This document shows positions 8,158 through 16,985 of a stretch of 64,000 nt of DNA, piece after piece. A program made the position numbers and the translations under genes. Below the pieces are notes generated by a model. It saw only the letters and a list, made by a program, of their open reading frames with translations. It was not told the origin of the DNA and searched no databases. The DNA is from Candidatus Poribacteria bacterium (GTDB taxonomy: Bacteria > Poribacteria > WGA-4E > WGA-3G): NCBI GenBank assembly GCA_028824685.1, contig JAPPCZ010000083.1, positions 1-64,000 of the forward strand, written 5' to 3'. The number at the start of each line of letters is the position of its first letter. Position 1 is the stretch's first letter.

Positions 8158-9567
8158 TTAATTCCATTGATGCTTTGAACTATCACAAATATCATATACT
8201 AACTGTTCCAGCAAAACTTCTCCATCACTTTGGGTTGTTTTCAATTGAATTTCCACTTCTAATGTTTTTTCTAAGGCAGTCATCAATTCTGCAGTGGTGA
8301 AAGCATGTAACGTCTGAAAAATCTTGAATGCAATATAAGGATTACGTTTCATGATGTTATACGAAGCTGAATTAGGCAAGATATCTCCTATTTCATCAGC
8401 GAGCGGCTGAAAAATTTTTGCAGTAAAATCAGGATAGCGCATCTGATTACTTATCGGTTTCATGCCTTTTTTGCTAACGATTAATTTCGCTTGGAGAGTT
8501 AAACGAAGGTGACTTGCAATTGAGGCGGTAAGTGGGATCGGTTCTTGACCACTTGCTAACACTTCGCGAAGGCTTTTTAATGCTTGCCGGGTTGAACGTT
8601 TTCCAATAGCATCGGTCAGATCAAAAATTCTGTCAAAAGTGGTCTGTGTTACCAAATTACGGATATCAAGTTCATCTATTTGCTGTTTATCCTCAACAAA
8701 GTTGACAATTTTATCAATTGCCTCAGCGATTGTGTGCATGTCACCACCCGTTCGGCTACGGAGTTGTTCAAAAGCGCGTGGCGTAATTTTCTTATTGTAT
8801 GTAGCAAACTTTTCCACAACCTTTTTGTAGAGCGGATCTCGGTTGAGCGATGGTCCTTTCTCTAAAGGATCAAAAGAGACATATTTACCCACTTCTTGAA
8901 TTGCTTTAGCAATTCGGTTTCTCTCACTTACCTCATCCTTTACTGTAAAAATAAGCACACTCGTATCAGGAAGGTCGCCTTGTAGCCATTCCAATAACGT
9001 ATCCGCATCGCCATCATTGCCACTACTCTCCGAATGGACATCAAGTTGCGCAGCAAGTTCAGGTAAACGTCCGAAAAAGGTCTTTACATCTTCAGTTAAT
9101 CCACCTCCGAGTGTTTCACTCATCTCTTCCACAGCACTGTGGAAATCTGCATGCTGATCGGTAATTTGCTGTGTAGAAACACCGAGAAGTTTAGCAGTGT
9201 CTGTAACACACTTGTCCACATCTTCGGTTTCAATCTGCATCGCATTACGAATAGCGTTTAGCGGTGAGGTGCTTCGTTTCTGAGCCTTAAATGCAGGAAA
9301 TTCCTCCACTACAATAACCCGCCATTTTGACATCATCGGGTAGGTCTCAGCATTACTGAGAATCTCTCTGACAGTGACGGTGTTACCATCAAAAAAAGTT
9401 AAGTTGAAATCACGGGTATCGGAAGGCAGGATTTTATCCAGCATCTGTTTGAGCGTCCCTTCAATAAGAAAGGTCTCTTTACCGCAGAGCAGATAAACAG
9501 GAGCGATTTTGTTTGCTTCGATTTCACGAAGGATATTTACAGGTTTTGCTTCAGGCTTTTGTTTCAT
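8158..9567 (-). CDS. holA: DNA polymerase III delta subunit (HolA), with large insertion
   Basis: The 469-residue product matches HolA, the clamp-loader subunit that opens the beta sliding clamp. The N-terminal domain shows PVYLLCGKETFLIEG and the AAA+-like LLEWLQGDLPDTSVLIFTV. The collar region contains LRSRTGGDMHTIAEAIDKIV and LTASIASHLRLTLQAKLIV. Typical HolA proteins are about 330-350 residues. The extra length is mostly an acidic, helical insertion at about 95-190, between the strand WRVIVVEEFPAF and the segment ADTLLEW. No strong ribosome-binding site precedes the ATG, so translation may depend on the upstream fmdB-like gene 30 bases away. Confidence 0.85.
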   Translation of the reverse strand: MKQKPEAKPVNILREIEANKIAPVYLLCGKETFLIEGTLKQMLDKILPSDTRDFNLTFFDGNTVTVREILSNAETYPMMSKWRVIVVEEFPAFKAQKRSTSPLNAIRNAMQIETEDVDKCVTDTAKLLGVSTQQITDQHADFHSAVEEMSETLGGGLTEDVKTFFGRLPELAAQLDVHSESSGNDGDADTLLEWLQGDLPDTSVLIFTVKDEVSERNRIAKAIQEVGKYVSFDPLEKGPSLNRDPLYKKVVEKFATYNKKITPRAFEQLRSRTGGDMHTIAEAIDKIVNFVEDKQQIDELDIRNLVTQTTFDRIFDLTDAIGKRSTRQALKSLREVLASGQEPIPLTASIASHLRLTLQAKLIVSKKGMKPISNQMRYPDFTAKIFQPLADEIGDILPNSASYNIMKRNPYIAFKIFQTLHAFTTAELMTALEKTLEVEIQLKTTQSDGEVLLEQLVYDICDSSKHQWN

Positions 9568-9597
9568 GAGGACAAACTGTCACTAAGTAGGCAGTGC

Positions 9598-9780
9598 TCA
9601 GGTATCAGTATTTTTAGTAGTTCCCTTTTGAGTTCCCATAGCTGCAAATGCTGAAAAACGTCTTTTTGCATCTTGTGTGCCACAGTGAGGACATTTCAGG
9701 GTTTTCTTTGTATCATTTGTGCGTTGCAGCACCTCAAAATTGGTTTCACAAGAGTTGCAACGGTATTCATAAATGGGCAT
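9598..9780 (-). CDS. FmdB-family zinc-ribbon protein
   Basis: I start this at the internal ATG (9780), because the product then begins MPIYEYRC as in the FmdB family and is preceded by AAAGGAAAG. It has 60 residues with two CxxC pairs (C8/C11 and C30/C33) that should bind one zinc. The C-terminal tail is short and Ser/Thr/Lys-rich. The family is described as putative regulatory zinc ribbons and its function is poorly known. It sits between holA and the CARDB protein on the same strand. Confidence 0.85.
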   Translation of the reverse strand: MPIYEYRCNSCETNFEVLQRTNDTKKTLKCPHCGTQDAKRRFSAFAAMGTQKGTTKNTDT

Positions 9781-9810
9781 TGTCTTTCCTTTTCTGAATA
9801 GACTCAAAAA

Positions 9811-12207
9811 CTATATCGGACGAATGATAACCTTAACTTTTGTGCCTTTAGGTGGGACTACATCTGTATTGACAAGATAAGTACGATCATCAGTGGCACC
9901 GGGTAATGGGTTGTTGATTAGTGAATCAGGATCGCGGTATACTGCAATGATATTATGCGTGAGTTGCGAGGTCAGTTGGTTTTTTCTTATTCGTCCGCCA
10001 GTAAAAACCCAATGTGTTTTTTGCATCGGTTGCCCAGACATTGTATTCCACACCAACTCGCGTGCTGGATGCGAAACAACTTTTTCACCCTGTTTCCATT
10101 CAACCCATATTTGTACGTGAGATCCCTTAGGATCGCGTGGATCACCCTGTGCCTCAAGATTCATGCCGTATTCAAGATCCAGTAAACCGAGGGCAGTAAA
10201 AACATGAATTGGTTCCGCCTCAAGCATCAAGATGCTCTCATGGGAGGGGCCGAGTGTGCCGCATGCAAAGAATTCAATTATTGCATCATCACTTGCGATG
10301 TTAACTTCGCCCGGAACAACAATTTCCTTTTTTTCTATATCAACTACAACAACACCCATCTGAAAGACATTTTCAGATATTTTCTTGATCTTTGCCAACT
10401 GTGTATCTGTTGCGGACGTAGATTTTGGATAGACATTGAGAAGGACTGAATCGGAATTGTCGCTTTTATCAACATCATCAAAGTCTACTTGGACAGAAAT
10501 CTCTATTTCACCTTCTTGTTTTGGTACCCAGTCAATTGAAACGACTGACTCATTGAGTGAGGATGTCCAGAAAACCTCTGTTGTTTGTATCTCATTGTCA
10601 TCAGCATAAAACTTGGCAGTCAACGTTTTATCAAAAGGAGTGCCGGTATTTCTAAGTGTCGCACTCAGTTTAACTGCTTCGCCAACGCGTGGAGATGGTG
10701 GAGAATATCGCAAACTTTGTGGAACTATACCGATATTTGGTGCTGTTGGACCAACAAGTGCGCGACTCAGAAACATGACTGCAAAACAAGTTGACATAAA
10801 ATCAGTCGCTGCCCCAGGACTATCCCAACTACCGTCCGATTTTTGTTCTGTGACCATCATGTTTGCTATTTCATTGTACCAGTCATGCCCCGCTAACTTA
10901 TCAACCTTTGGCGGAATATCACTAAAACGCTGTAGGGAAAGAAGATAATAGTAAAGCCAAGAAGTCGATCCTGGATTTCGCGTAAGCGACCAGTGCTTTG
11001 CTAACCAGTTAATACCTTTCCGCACTTGGGGATCATCAATAGAAACACCACATGCCCGTAGTGCCCACAAACCAGTAGCGGTCATGCTACCGTAAACGCC
11101 AATTCCCCAAAGTGAACCCTCTTCAACCAAATTATAGAGCCACCCGCCAGTGTCAGTCTGATTCCCACGAATCCACCTCTCTGCACGTGTCCATGTATCC
11201 TGTGGAATTTCAAGACCCCACTGTTTTGCAGCATAAAGCGCGTAGATAACCATGTTCATGTGTGCACCATCCGCCGAGTAACCATAACCCCAACCACCAT
11301 CATCCCTCGGATCAGCGAACTCACTACCTGGGATGGGAAGTTGTTTTTTTACAAGCTGGTTTACTGCGAATTGCGCGCGTTCACGATATTCTGGGTTTTG
11401 TATTGCTACCAATACTGGAATGAGTACAGCATATTGGTACACATCAAGGTTATTCCAATCCCGTTCAAGAAGGTTCGCAAGACCTTTCTGTACAGATGGG
11501 TCAGATGGGGTGCGTCCTACTGCCAGCAACGCCTGCAATGCCAATGATGTTTCTTGCAGCGGGTCTTCACCAAAATTCCAGACAGAACCCGGTATAAAAT
11601 TTTCTGCTAAACCTTTTAGACTTGCGCCACAGATAACACAGGTTAAAATCATCTGGTTTTCAACACCACATTGTAAACAGGTGCGACTACTTTTTCCTTG
11701 TTGTGCTTCTATCCACGCAACACCTCGGTCTATTGACGCTTGAATTTGTGCTGTGGTCACTTCAGGAAAAGTTCTCGCGGTAGCGACTATCGCAGCAGAT
11801 GCTCTGTTATTCGCATAGTCTGATTCTACAATATGTTTATCACCTGTTGGGTTGACGTGGGCATAAATTTCAGTTGTACCAGCAGGCGGCTGCCACTGTA
11901 TCTCCACACGATCAGTTTTTCCGGGTTTCAAATCTAAAATGACATCATTGCTTAATATTTGGAGTGGATCTGTGGCTGGATCACCCTCATAAAGATCAAC
12001 GGCCAAATCTTCGTTCATCGTGGGAGTCTCAGTTCCAACGTTTTTCACCTCAATCCAAATCGTAATCTCTTCGCCTTCAACGGGGTTGGGATTAGAGAAG
12101 GTGATACTTTCGGAATCAATCTGAAAATCTGGGAGTTGTGCGTCTGCATTTCCGAGAATAGCAGCCACAAAAAATATTATGATTGCAAAAGCCAAAAATC
12201 TTTTCAT
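9811..12207 (-). CDS. Secreted CARDB / alpha-toroid repeat protein
   Basis: The 798-residue protein has a signal peptide at 1-23. A CARDB (adhesion-type Ig) domain spans about 25-140 (IWIEVKNVGT, VESDYANNRASAA). A small CxxC-x11-CxxC zinc-ribbon-like insert lies at about 174-190. Residues about 150-490 carry repeats like GGWGYGYSADGAHMNMVIYA and TGGWLYNLV, resembling the alpha/alpha barrel of prenyltransferase/squalene-oxidase repeat proteins. A second CARDB domain lies at about 500-600. The C-terminal 190 residues are unrecognised. The acidic DXDD motif of squalene cyclases is not seen, so it is probably a binding or structural protein, not an enzyme. The start has a strong GGGAGGTG site. 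Confidence 0.78.
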   Translation of the reverse strand: MKRFLAFAIIIFFVAAILGNADAQLPDFQIDSESITFSNPNPVEGEEITIWIEVKNVGTETPTMNEDLAVDLYEGDPATDPLQILSNDVILDLKPGKTDRVEIQWQPPAGTTEIYAHVNPTGDKHIVESDYANNRASAAIVATARTFPEVTTAQIQASIDRGVAWIEAQQGKSSRTCLQCGVENQMILTCVICGASLKGLAENFIPGSVWNFGEDPLQETSLALQALLAVGRTPSDPSVQKGLANLLERDWNNLDVYQYAVLIPVLVAIQNPEYRERAQFAVNQLVKKQLPIPGSEFADPRDDGGWGYGYSADGAHMNMVIYALYAAKQWGLEIPQDTWTRAERWIRGNQTDTGGWLYNLVEEGSLWGIGVYGSMTATGLWALRACGVSIDDPQVRKGINWLAKHWSLTRNPGSTSWLYYYLLSLQRFSDIPPKVDKLAGHDWYNEIANMMVTEQKSDGSWDSPGAATDFMSTCFAVMFLSRALVGPTAPNIGIVPQSLRYSPPSPRVGEAVKLSATLRNTGTPFDKTLTAKFYADDNEIQTTEVFWTSSLNESVVSIDWVPKQEGEIEISVQVDFDDVDKSDNSDSVLLNVYPKSTSATDTQLAKIKKISENVFQMGVVVVDIEKKEIVVPGEVNIASDDAIIEFFACGTLGPSHESILMLEAEPIHVFTALGLLDLEYGMNLEAQGDPRDPKGSHVQIWVEWKQGEKVVSHPARELVWNTMSGQPMQKTHWVFTGGRIRKNQLTSQLTHNIIAVYRDPDSLINNPLPGATDDRTYLVNTDVVPPKGTKVKVIIRPI

Positions 12208-12307
12208 AACACACCTCCCATATCATTTTCAACATGCACCCATGTTAAAGAACTTTGTAAATCCGATTTATGCCGACTTCCCGTTTCCAATCATCGCTAT
12301 CATCAAA

Positions 12308-13270
12308 TCAATTTCCTTCCCAAAATCCAATTGAAACGGTAGAGGGATTCGGGATCGCATTTCCAAAACGCTTTACACCATTTGCCGTCCATTTGCTGAC
12401 CTGCCCCTGGAACGTTTCACTAAACATGTCTGCAATCCAAATCTCACCGTCTGCAGGTGAATAGGTTACTGCAACAAGTGCCCCACCAACCATAAATTCT
12501 TTGAGTTTTGTGCCTGTGGGTGATAAATTGATCAACAAACTGTTATTTCCTGCAAGCCACACACTCCCATCTTTTGGATTAACACTCGGTGAAACAGGAT
12601 TAGGAATATCGGTTATCTTTACCAATTCTTCGCCATTAGGAGAGTAACGGACAACGGTGTCCGCTTGCGTATCTGCTATCCAGACATTTCCTTGGTAGTC
12701 TACTGACAAACCACCTTTCGGTTCATTCAGCGGCGGGGCATTTACAAGCAGATTTCCATTTGCATCGTAACGTGCAATTGGACCCTTTCCATCCGTTATC
12801 CAACAACTGCCATCCTTTGGATTGACAGCCACGTTGAACCTACCACTGTCTAAATTCGCTGGTCCATCAGGGGGAATTACTTGGGCAAGAATATCTTTTC
12901 CATCAGCAGAGACTTTTCGGATGCCATCAAGTCCAGCGACCCAAACGGTTCCATCAGCAGGGTTAACAGAAATACCTGTAGGTGCTTTAATTGGCGGTGT
13001 TTGCTCAAAGCTACCTGTAGTGGGATCGTATCTGAAAACAACGTTATTTGCAGGAACTGCAATCCAAACAATCCCTGTAACTGGATTGACTTGCACAGTG
13101 CTTGCATTTTTCAATCCTTGGATAGCAGAAGGATCTGCCTCACCATTTGCATGTAATTTATATACGGTATCTCCGCCACTAACAACCCAAACTTCTCCAT
13201 TGTATTCACCGTAACCGGTAGCAACACACATCAGAAACAGCATCGCTACCCATATCATTTTTTGCTTCAC
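12308..13270 (-). CDS. Secreted NHL/SMP-30-like beta-propeller protein
   Basis: The product is 320 residues, starting at GTG (13270) behind GAGGA, with a signal peptide at 1-21. The rest consists of six or so repeats of about 42 residues with the pattern VNPxDGxxWIAG, ending VVRYSPNGEEL or similar, as in NHL or virginiamycin-lyase-like (Vgb) beta propellers. No catalytic residues are evident. The gene lies 100 bases upstream of the CARDB gene on the same strand. Likely extracellular or periplasmic. Confidence 0.8.
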   Translation of the reverse strand: MKQKMIWVAMLFLMCVATGYGEYNGEVWVVSGGDTVYKLHANGEADPSAIQGLKNASTVQVNPVTGIVWIAVPANNVVFRYDPTTGSFEQTPPIKAPTGISVNPADGTVWVAGLDGIRKVSADGKDILAQVIPPDGPANLDSGRFNVAVNPKDGSCWITDGKGPIARYDANGNLLVNAPPLNEPKGGLSVDYQGNVWIADTQADTVVRYSPNGEELVKITDIPNPVSPSVNPKDGSVWLAGNNSLLINLSPTGTKLKEFMVGGALVAVTYSPADGEIWIADMFSETFQGQVSKWTANGVKRFGNAIPNPSTVSIGFWEGN

Positions 13271-13702
13271 TTGTATATCCTCTTCCCTTTATATAGGTTT
13301 GACTAAAAACTCACATAATAGAACGTATTGTTTAGATTTTAGCATTTTTCAATGCAATTTTCAAGGAATTTGTGTGCAGACAAGGGTAGTGATTTCGTTA
13401 CTGATTATCCTCAAATAAAATATGAGCAAATATGAGCAAATATGATGCCAATTGTAGTAAACGACTGTAGTTCAGAATCATAATGGATTATGCCAGCAAT
13501 ATCGCGAGATATAGTTATAAAATGAACATTGTTGTCTATAATTTGAACATTTAACTTGATTTTTGAAAATATAGGATCGTTTTTTAAGAATCATACGCAA
13601 CGATTACTTTAGCACTATAGACATTTTCCTTGCAACTTTTCTATGAAATGGTGTATAATCTAAATAACGGTTGTTAATTAAAACTCGAGGGGGAAACACA
13701 TT
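13271..13702. other. Divergent intergenic region with a tandem decamer
   Basis: This is an AT-rich gap between divergent genes. tatgagcaaa is repeated in tandem at 13421-13440 with a partial third unit. The right end carries the promoter at 13630-13659. No gene is visible. Confidence 0.55.
13630..13659 (+). promoter_or_regulatory. Sigma-70-type promoter for the 13703 gene
   Basis: TTGCAA (13630-13635) and TATAAT (13654-13659) are separated by 18 bases. A perfect -10 lies 43 bases before the ATG, with a GAGGGGG ribosome-binding site between them. Confidence 0.65.
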
Positions 13703-14470
13703 ATGAAACGCGCGCATTTCAGTAGTATTGTCTGTGTAGCAATTTTTCTGTTTCTGCTGAGTGGCATTAACATGCAAAGTGTAGCAGAATTACAAACCCT
13801 GAAGATAGAAATTACCGATGTTGTTAGTAATGCGGATGCCATCAAAATTCGCCGGTTGTTGTCGCCATGGGCAGAAGCAAAAGATATTACCTTCCATACA
13901 CCCGTAGATAAGAACGGCAGAACAAGACATTTCACAACTGTTGTAGAAGTAAAACCGAGACAAGGTGATACAAAATATAACCGAACGCATACTTTTGATG
14001 CTTATGATATTATGCGACAGTTGAAGGATACACGCTATCGTGGAAGACATGGACTCGGGCAGGTCCGCATCCTTAAAACTGAAGCCACGATTACAGGTAG
14101 AATGTTTTCACACCCCGGCTTCACACGCAGTAATATCCGAGATATTCCCGGGTGGGCCCGTTGGAGACCTCAAACTTCTGAGGTGCGTCAAGCACTCGAT
14201 GCAGGCAACGGTGGTCAGAAGTTTGTTTTCAAGCCATCTTCAGAATTCGATGATCTACGAATTGATGCAACAAGAAATAATAGCGAGGTAGAAGTGCAGG
14301 GTAAGATTGTCGGGTTTGACGGTCCGTATCCGATTGTAAAAGTTGATAGCTACAAATTCGGACCCCGTATCAACCAAAGAAACGCGCCTCAACCTACAAC
14401 ACCGACGGAAGGTGAAAATCCTAATCAGAAAGAGAATCCCAGATACGATTACATTGAACGCGATCGATAA
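13703..14470 (+). CDS. Secreted protein of unknown function
   Basis: The product has 255 residues and a signal peptide (about 1-28). I do not recognise the family. Residues about 33-80 (LKIEITDVVSNADAIKIRRL) have the length and beta-alpha-beta rhythm of a heavy-metal-associated or ferredoxin-like fold but lack CxxC. A conserved-looking middle segment contains HPGFTRSNIRDIPGWARW. The C-terminus (225-255) is Pro/Asn/Glu-rich and disordered. Good promoter and ribosome-binding site; a hairpin follows the stop. Secreted or periplasmic; function unknown. Confidence 0.75.
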   Translation: MKRAHFSSIVCVAIFLFLLSGINMQSVAELQTLKIEITDVVSNADAIKIRRLLSPWAEAKDITFHTPVDKNGRTRHFTTVVEVKPRQGDTKYNRTHTFDAYDIMRQLKDTRYRGRHGLGQVRILKTEATITGRMFSHPGFTRSNIRDIPGWARWRPQTSEVRQALDAGNGGQKFVFKPSSEFDDLRIDATRNNSEVEVQGKIVGFDGPYPIVKVDSYKFGPRINQRNAPQPTTPTEGENPNQKENPRYDYIERDR

Positions 14471-14478
14471 AATTATCA

Positions 14479-14515
14479 TTTTCATGGGTGCGTTTGTGTG
14501 ACGCGCCCATGAAAA
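14479..14515. terminator. Hairpin after the 13703 gene
   Basis: A 14-base-pair stem (ttttcatgggtgcg with cgcgcccatgaaaa, one G-T pair) and nine-base loop lies just after the stop codon. There is no long T-run, so termination efficiency is uncertain. Confidence 0.5.
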
Positions 14516-14522
14516 CTCTACT

Positions 14523-14692
14523 TATGGTGAACTTTAAAATTAAAGAGACACATTTTCTGTGAATCAACGCTGAATGCGCTTTTGGCATTCAGCGAGAGCG
14601 ATCTCCGAATCGCGACGAAACGCACTGATAGTCGGGAATCGGAGTTCCCTCCTACAACTCAAAATGCCCTGTAAATTCTAAGGTCACTATAG
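14523..14692. repeat. Dispersed hairpin repeat (family 1, copy C, with nested insert)
   Basis: The ends tatggtgaa and tcactatag are inverted. The core agcgatctccgaatcgcgac and ggaatcggagttccctccta is present. The left arm is interrupted at about 14561-14594 by the nested sequence starting gaatcaacgctgaatgcg, the same kind of insert as in copy A but in the other arm. Confidence 0.7.
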
Positions 14693-14704
14693 TTTTAATT
14701 TTTC

Positions 14705-15856
14705 CTATGCCTGATAACCGCCAGTGTTAAAAAGCACAACTTGTTCAGATGGCTTAATAATTCCATTCGCTATGAGTGGTTTTAATGCAGCAACTGTTGC
14801 AGCACCTTCAGGACACGTCAAAATCCCCTCAGTCGTTGGCAATAACTGCATCGCCTCACGAATTGCGTCATCAGGAACAGCAACTGCAGCACCTTCGCTT
14901 TTGTAAATAGCATCTAAAATAAGAAAATCACCAATTGCTTGCGGCACTCGCAATCCGCTTGCGACTGTGTGTGCATCTTGCCAAGGTTCGGCAGCAGGTT
15001 TCCTTTCCTCCCATGCCTTGACAATTGGAGCACAACCTTCCGTCTGAACTGAGATAAACCGAGGTCTTTTCTTACCGATCCAACCGATTGCCTCCAATTC
15101 AGCGAAACCTTTCCACATCCCCACAATACCTGTCCCACCACCAGTAGGATAAATTATTACATCTGGCAGTTTCCAACCGAATTGTTCAGCAAGCTCAAAC
15201 CCCATCGTTTTCTTGCCTTCCACACGGTAAGGTTCTTTGAGCGTTGAAACATCAAACCATCCTGCATCTTTTTTTCGATCAGCAACTATTCTACCTGCAT
15301 CTGTAATCAAACCATCAATCAGTGTGACATTTGCACCTGCAAGTCGACAGGTTTCCTGATTAAAGACAGGGGTATCTTTTGGCATAAAGATGTGAGCAGG
15401 GATACCAGCACACGCAGCATATACCGACAACGCTGTTGCAGCGTTTCCCGCTGATGGAATAGCTAATTTGCTAATGCTAAGTTCCTTCGCTTTAGAAATA
15501 GCCATCGCTAAACCGCGCGCTTTGAAACTTCCAGTTGGCAAACGGGATTCGTCTTTGATCCAGAGTTCCGACAACCCAAGCTGGGCACCAAGTCTTTTAG
15601 CATGAATCAAAGGAGTGATGGTCTCTCCAAGTGATACGACATGTTCATCAGCGCAGATGGGTAGAAGTTCTTTATATCGCCACAACGATGAAGGTCTTGA
15701 CTGAAGGTGTTCAGGTTTCCAAGTATCAACTAATTGTTCAAGTGCATAGCGCGCGAACAACGGTTTTCCACACGAATGACATACATTCTGGGGTATTTCG
15801 TGCGGGTAGATTTCACCGCAGCTGCTACATTCAAGATGTAGTAGATAGTTTTTCAT
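14705..15856 (-). CDS. Threonine-synthase-like PLP enzyme
   Basis: The 383-residue protein has an N-terminal zinc ribbon (C10, C13, C26, C29) and a fold-type II PLP domain. The PLP lysine is K112 in TGSFKARG; SAGNAATALSVYAA and PTGGGTGIVG form the phosphate-binding loops. It closely fits threonine synthase (O-phosphohomoserine to threonine). Family members also include cysteate synthase, which cannot be excluded by eye. The gene follows the carbamoyltransferase-like gene by ten bases with no clear ribosome-binding site of its own, so the two are probably co-translated. Confidence 0.8.
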   Translation of the reverse strand: MKNYLLHLECSSCGEIYPHEIPQNVCHSCGKPLFARYALEQLVDTWKPEHLQSRPSSLWRYKELLPICADEHVVSLGETITPLIHAKRLGAQLGLSELWIKDESRLPTGSFKARGLAMAISKAKELSISKLAIPSAGNAATALSVYAACAGIPAHIFMPKDTPVFNQETCRLAGANVTLIDGLITDAGRIVADRKKDAGWFDVSTLKEPYRVEGKKTMGFELAEQFGWKLPDVIIYPTGGGTGIVGMWKGFAELEAIGWIGKKRPRFISVQTEGCAPIVKAWEERKPAAEPWQDAHTVASGLRVPQAIGDFLILDAIYKSEGAAVAVPDDAIREAMQLLPTTEGILTCPEGAATVAALKPLIANGIIKPSEQVVLFNTGGYQA

Positions 15857-15866
15857 GCTTTAATTA

Positions 15867-16805
15867 TTATGAACGTCCAAGTAACTTGAGGATAATGGCT
15901 TTCATGCTGTGTAGACGGTTTTCGGATTGTTCAAAGATAATTGCTCGTGGATCATCAAGAAGTTCACCCGCAATTTCATACCCACGATGTGCAGGCAGGC
16001 AGTGCATAATCTTACAATCAAGTCCCTTAAGAAGTGTCCGATTTAACTGGTAAGGCATCATCTTTTTCATACGTCGCTCCCGTTCCTCAGCAAAATCAGG
16101 ATCCGTAAAGAATTCCATATCTATCCACGTATCTGTGTAGACAACATCATTTTGGGCGATAACTTCCTGCAGTTCTATGGTGCTGTCAATCGAATCCGTT
16201 GAAACCGGTTTATAGCAACCTTTTTGTGCCGCTTCAGACCATAACTCTTTATCTACTGCTGCAGGGTTTATCTCTGGTGCAATGACGGTCACTTCCAACC
16301 CTACCTTCATTCCCGCGGCAATCAACGAATTACAAACGTTGTTATGAACACCGATAAAGCAAACTTTTATACCCTCTAACTCTCCGAGGTGTTCTTTTAT
16401 CGTCATAAGGTCACCGATTGCTTGTGTTGGGTGGTATCTGTCGCAACATCCGTTAATTATCGGAACAGATGATGCTGTTCCAGACTTGCATATATCATCA
16501 TGTTTCAGAAAACGCGCTAAAGTTATATCAACGTACGCTGAAAGTACGCGAATTTCATCACCGAGGTCCGCCAAGCCGAAGTTGGTTGTTCGCCAGTCTA
16601 AATAGTGTGCGTGTCCACCAAGCTGCACGATGCCAATTTCTCCGGCACATCGTGTACGGGTAGAGGTCTTTTGGAATAGTAAGGCAAGACTCAACCCACC
16701 AGCAGCATGTCTATATTTTTCAGGATAATTTTTGATCTTCAGACAGTTTTCTATAGTTTCAAGGATATCCGATTCTGACCAGTTTTTCAGGGTAATTAGG
16801 TGCAT
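15867..16805 (-). CDS. Ornithine-carbamoyltransferase-like enzyme, substrate uncertain
   Basis: This 312-residue protein has the carbamoyl-phosphate site STRTR (48-52), the HPTQ motif (125-128) and HCLPA (268-272), as in ornithine carbamoyltransferases. The ornithine-binding loop, normally DxxxSMG, reads DTWIDME (225-231), so the SMG signature is missing. That suggests another amino acceptor, for example a different diamine or an N-modified ornithine, but this is inference. Clear CGGAGGC ribosome-binding site. It heads a two-gene operon with the threonine-synthase-like gene. No other arginine genes are nearby. Confidence 0.8.
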   Translation of the reverse strand: MHLITLKNWSESDILETIENCLKIKNYPEKYRHAAGGLSLALLFQKTSTRTRCAGEIGIVQLGGHAHYLDWRTTNFGLADLGDEIRVLSAYVDITLARFLKHDDICKSGTASSVPIINGCCDRYHPTQAIGDLMTIKEHLGELEGIKVCFIGVHNNVCNSLIAAGMKVGLEVTVIAPEINPAAVDKELWSEAAQKGCYKPVSTDSIDSTIELQEVIAQNDVVYTDTWIDMEFFTDPDFAEERERRMKKMMPYQLNRTLLKGLDCKIMHCLPAHRGYEIAGELLDDPRAIIFEQSENRLHSMKAIILKLLGRS

Positions 16806-16985
16806 AATTGCCTCCGAGTAACCATATCCGTTGATTCTATTTAGATTCCCATTAAAAAAGAAATGATTATTATAACAGGTTTTCTATCGGATGTCAAATG
16901 TTTTTCTATCTAAACGTAAACCTACTTTTTGCTTCTCCGTTACAATACTATCATATAGCAATAAACATTGACGGAGCATATTCTT

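Noticed and set aside
9893..12464. Several plus-strand frames of 70-136 codons opposite the CARDB and propeller genes
   Set aside because: They lie antisense to well-supported genes with strong domain matches and have no ribosome-binding sites.
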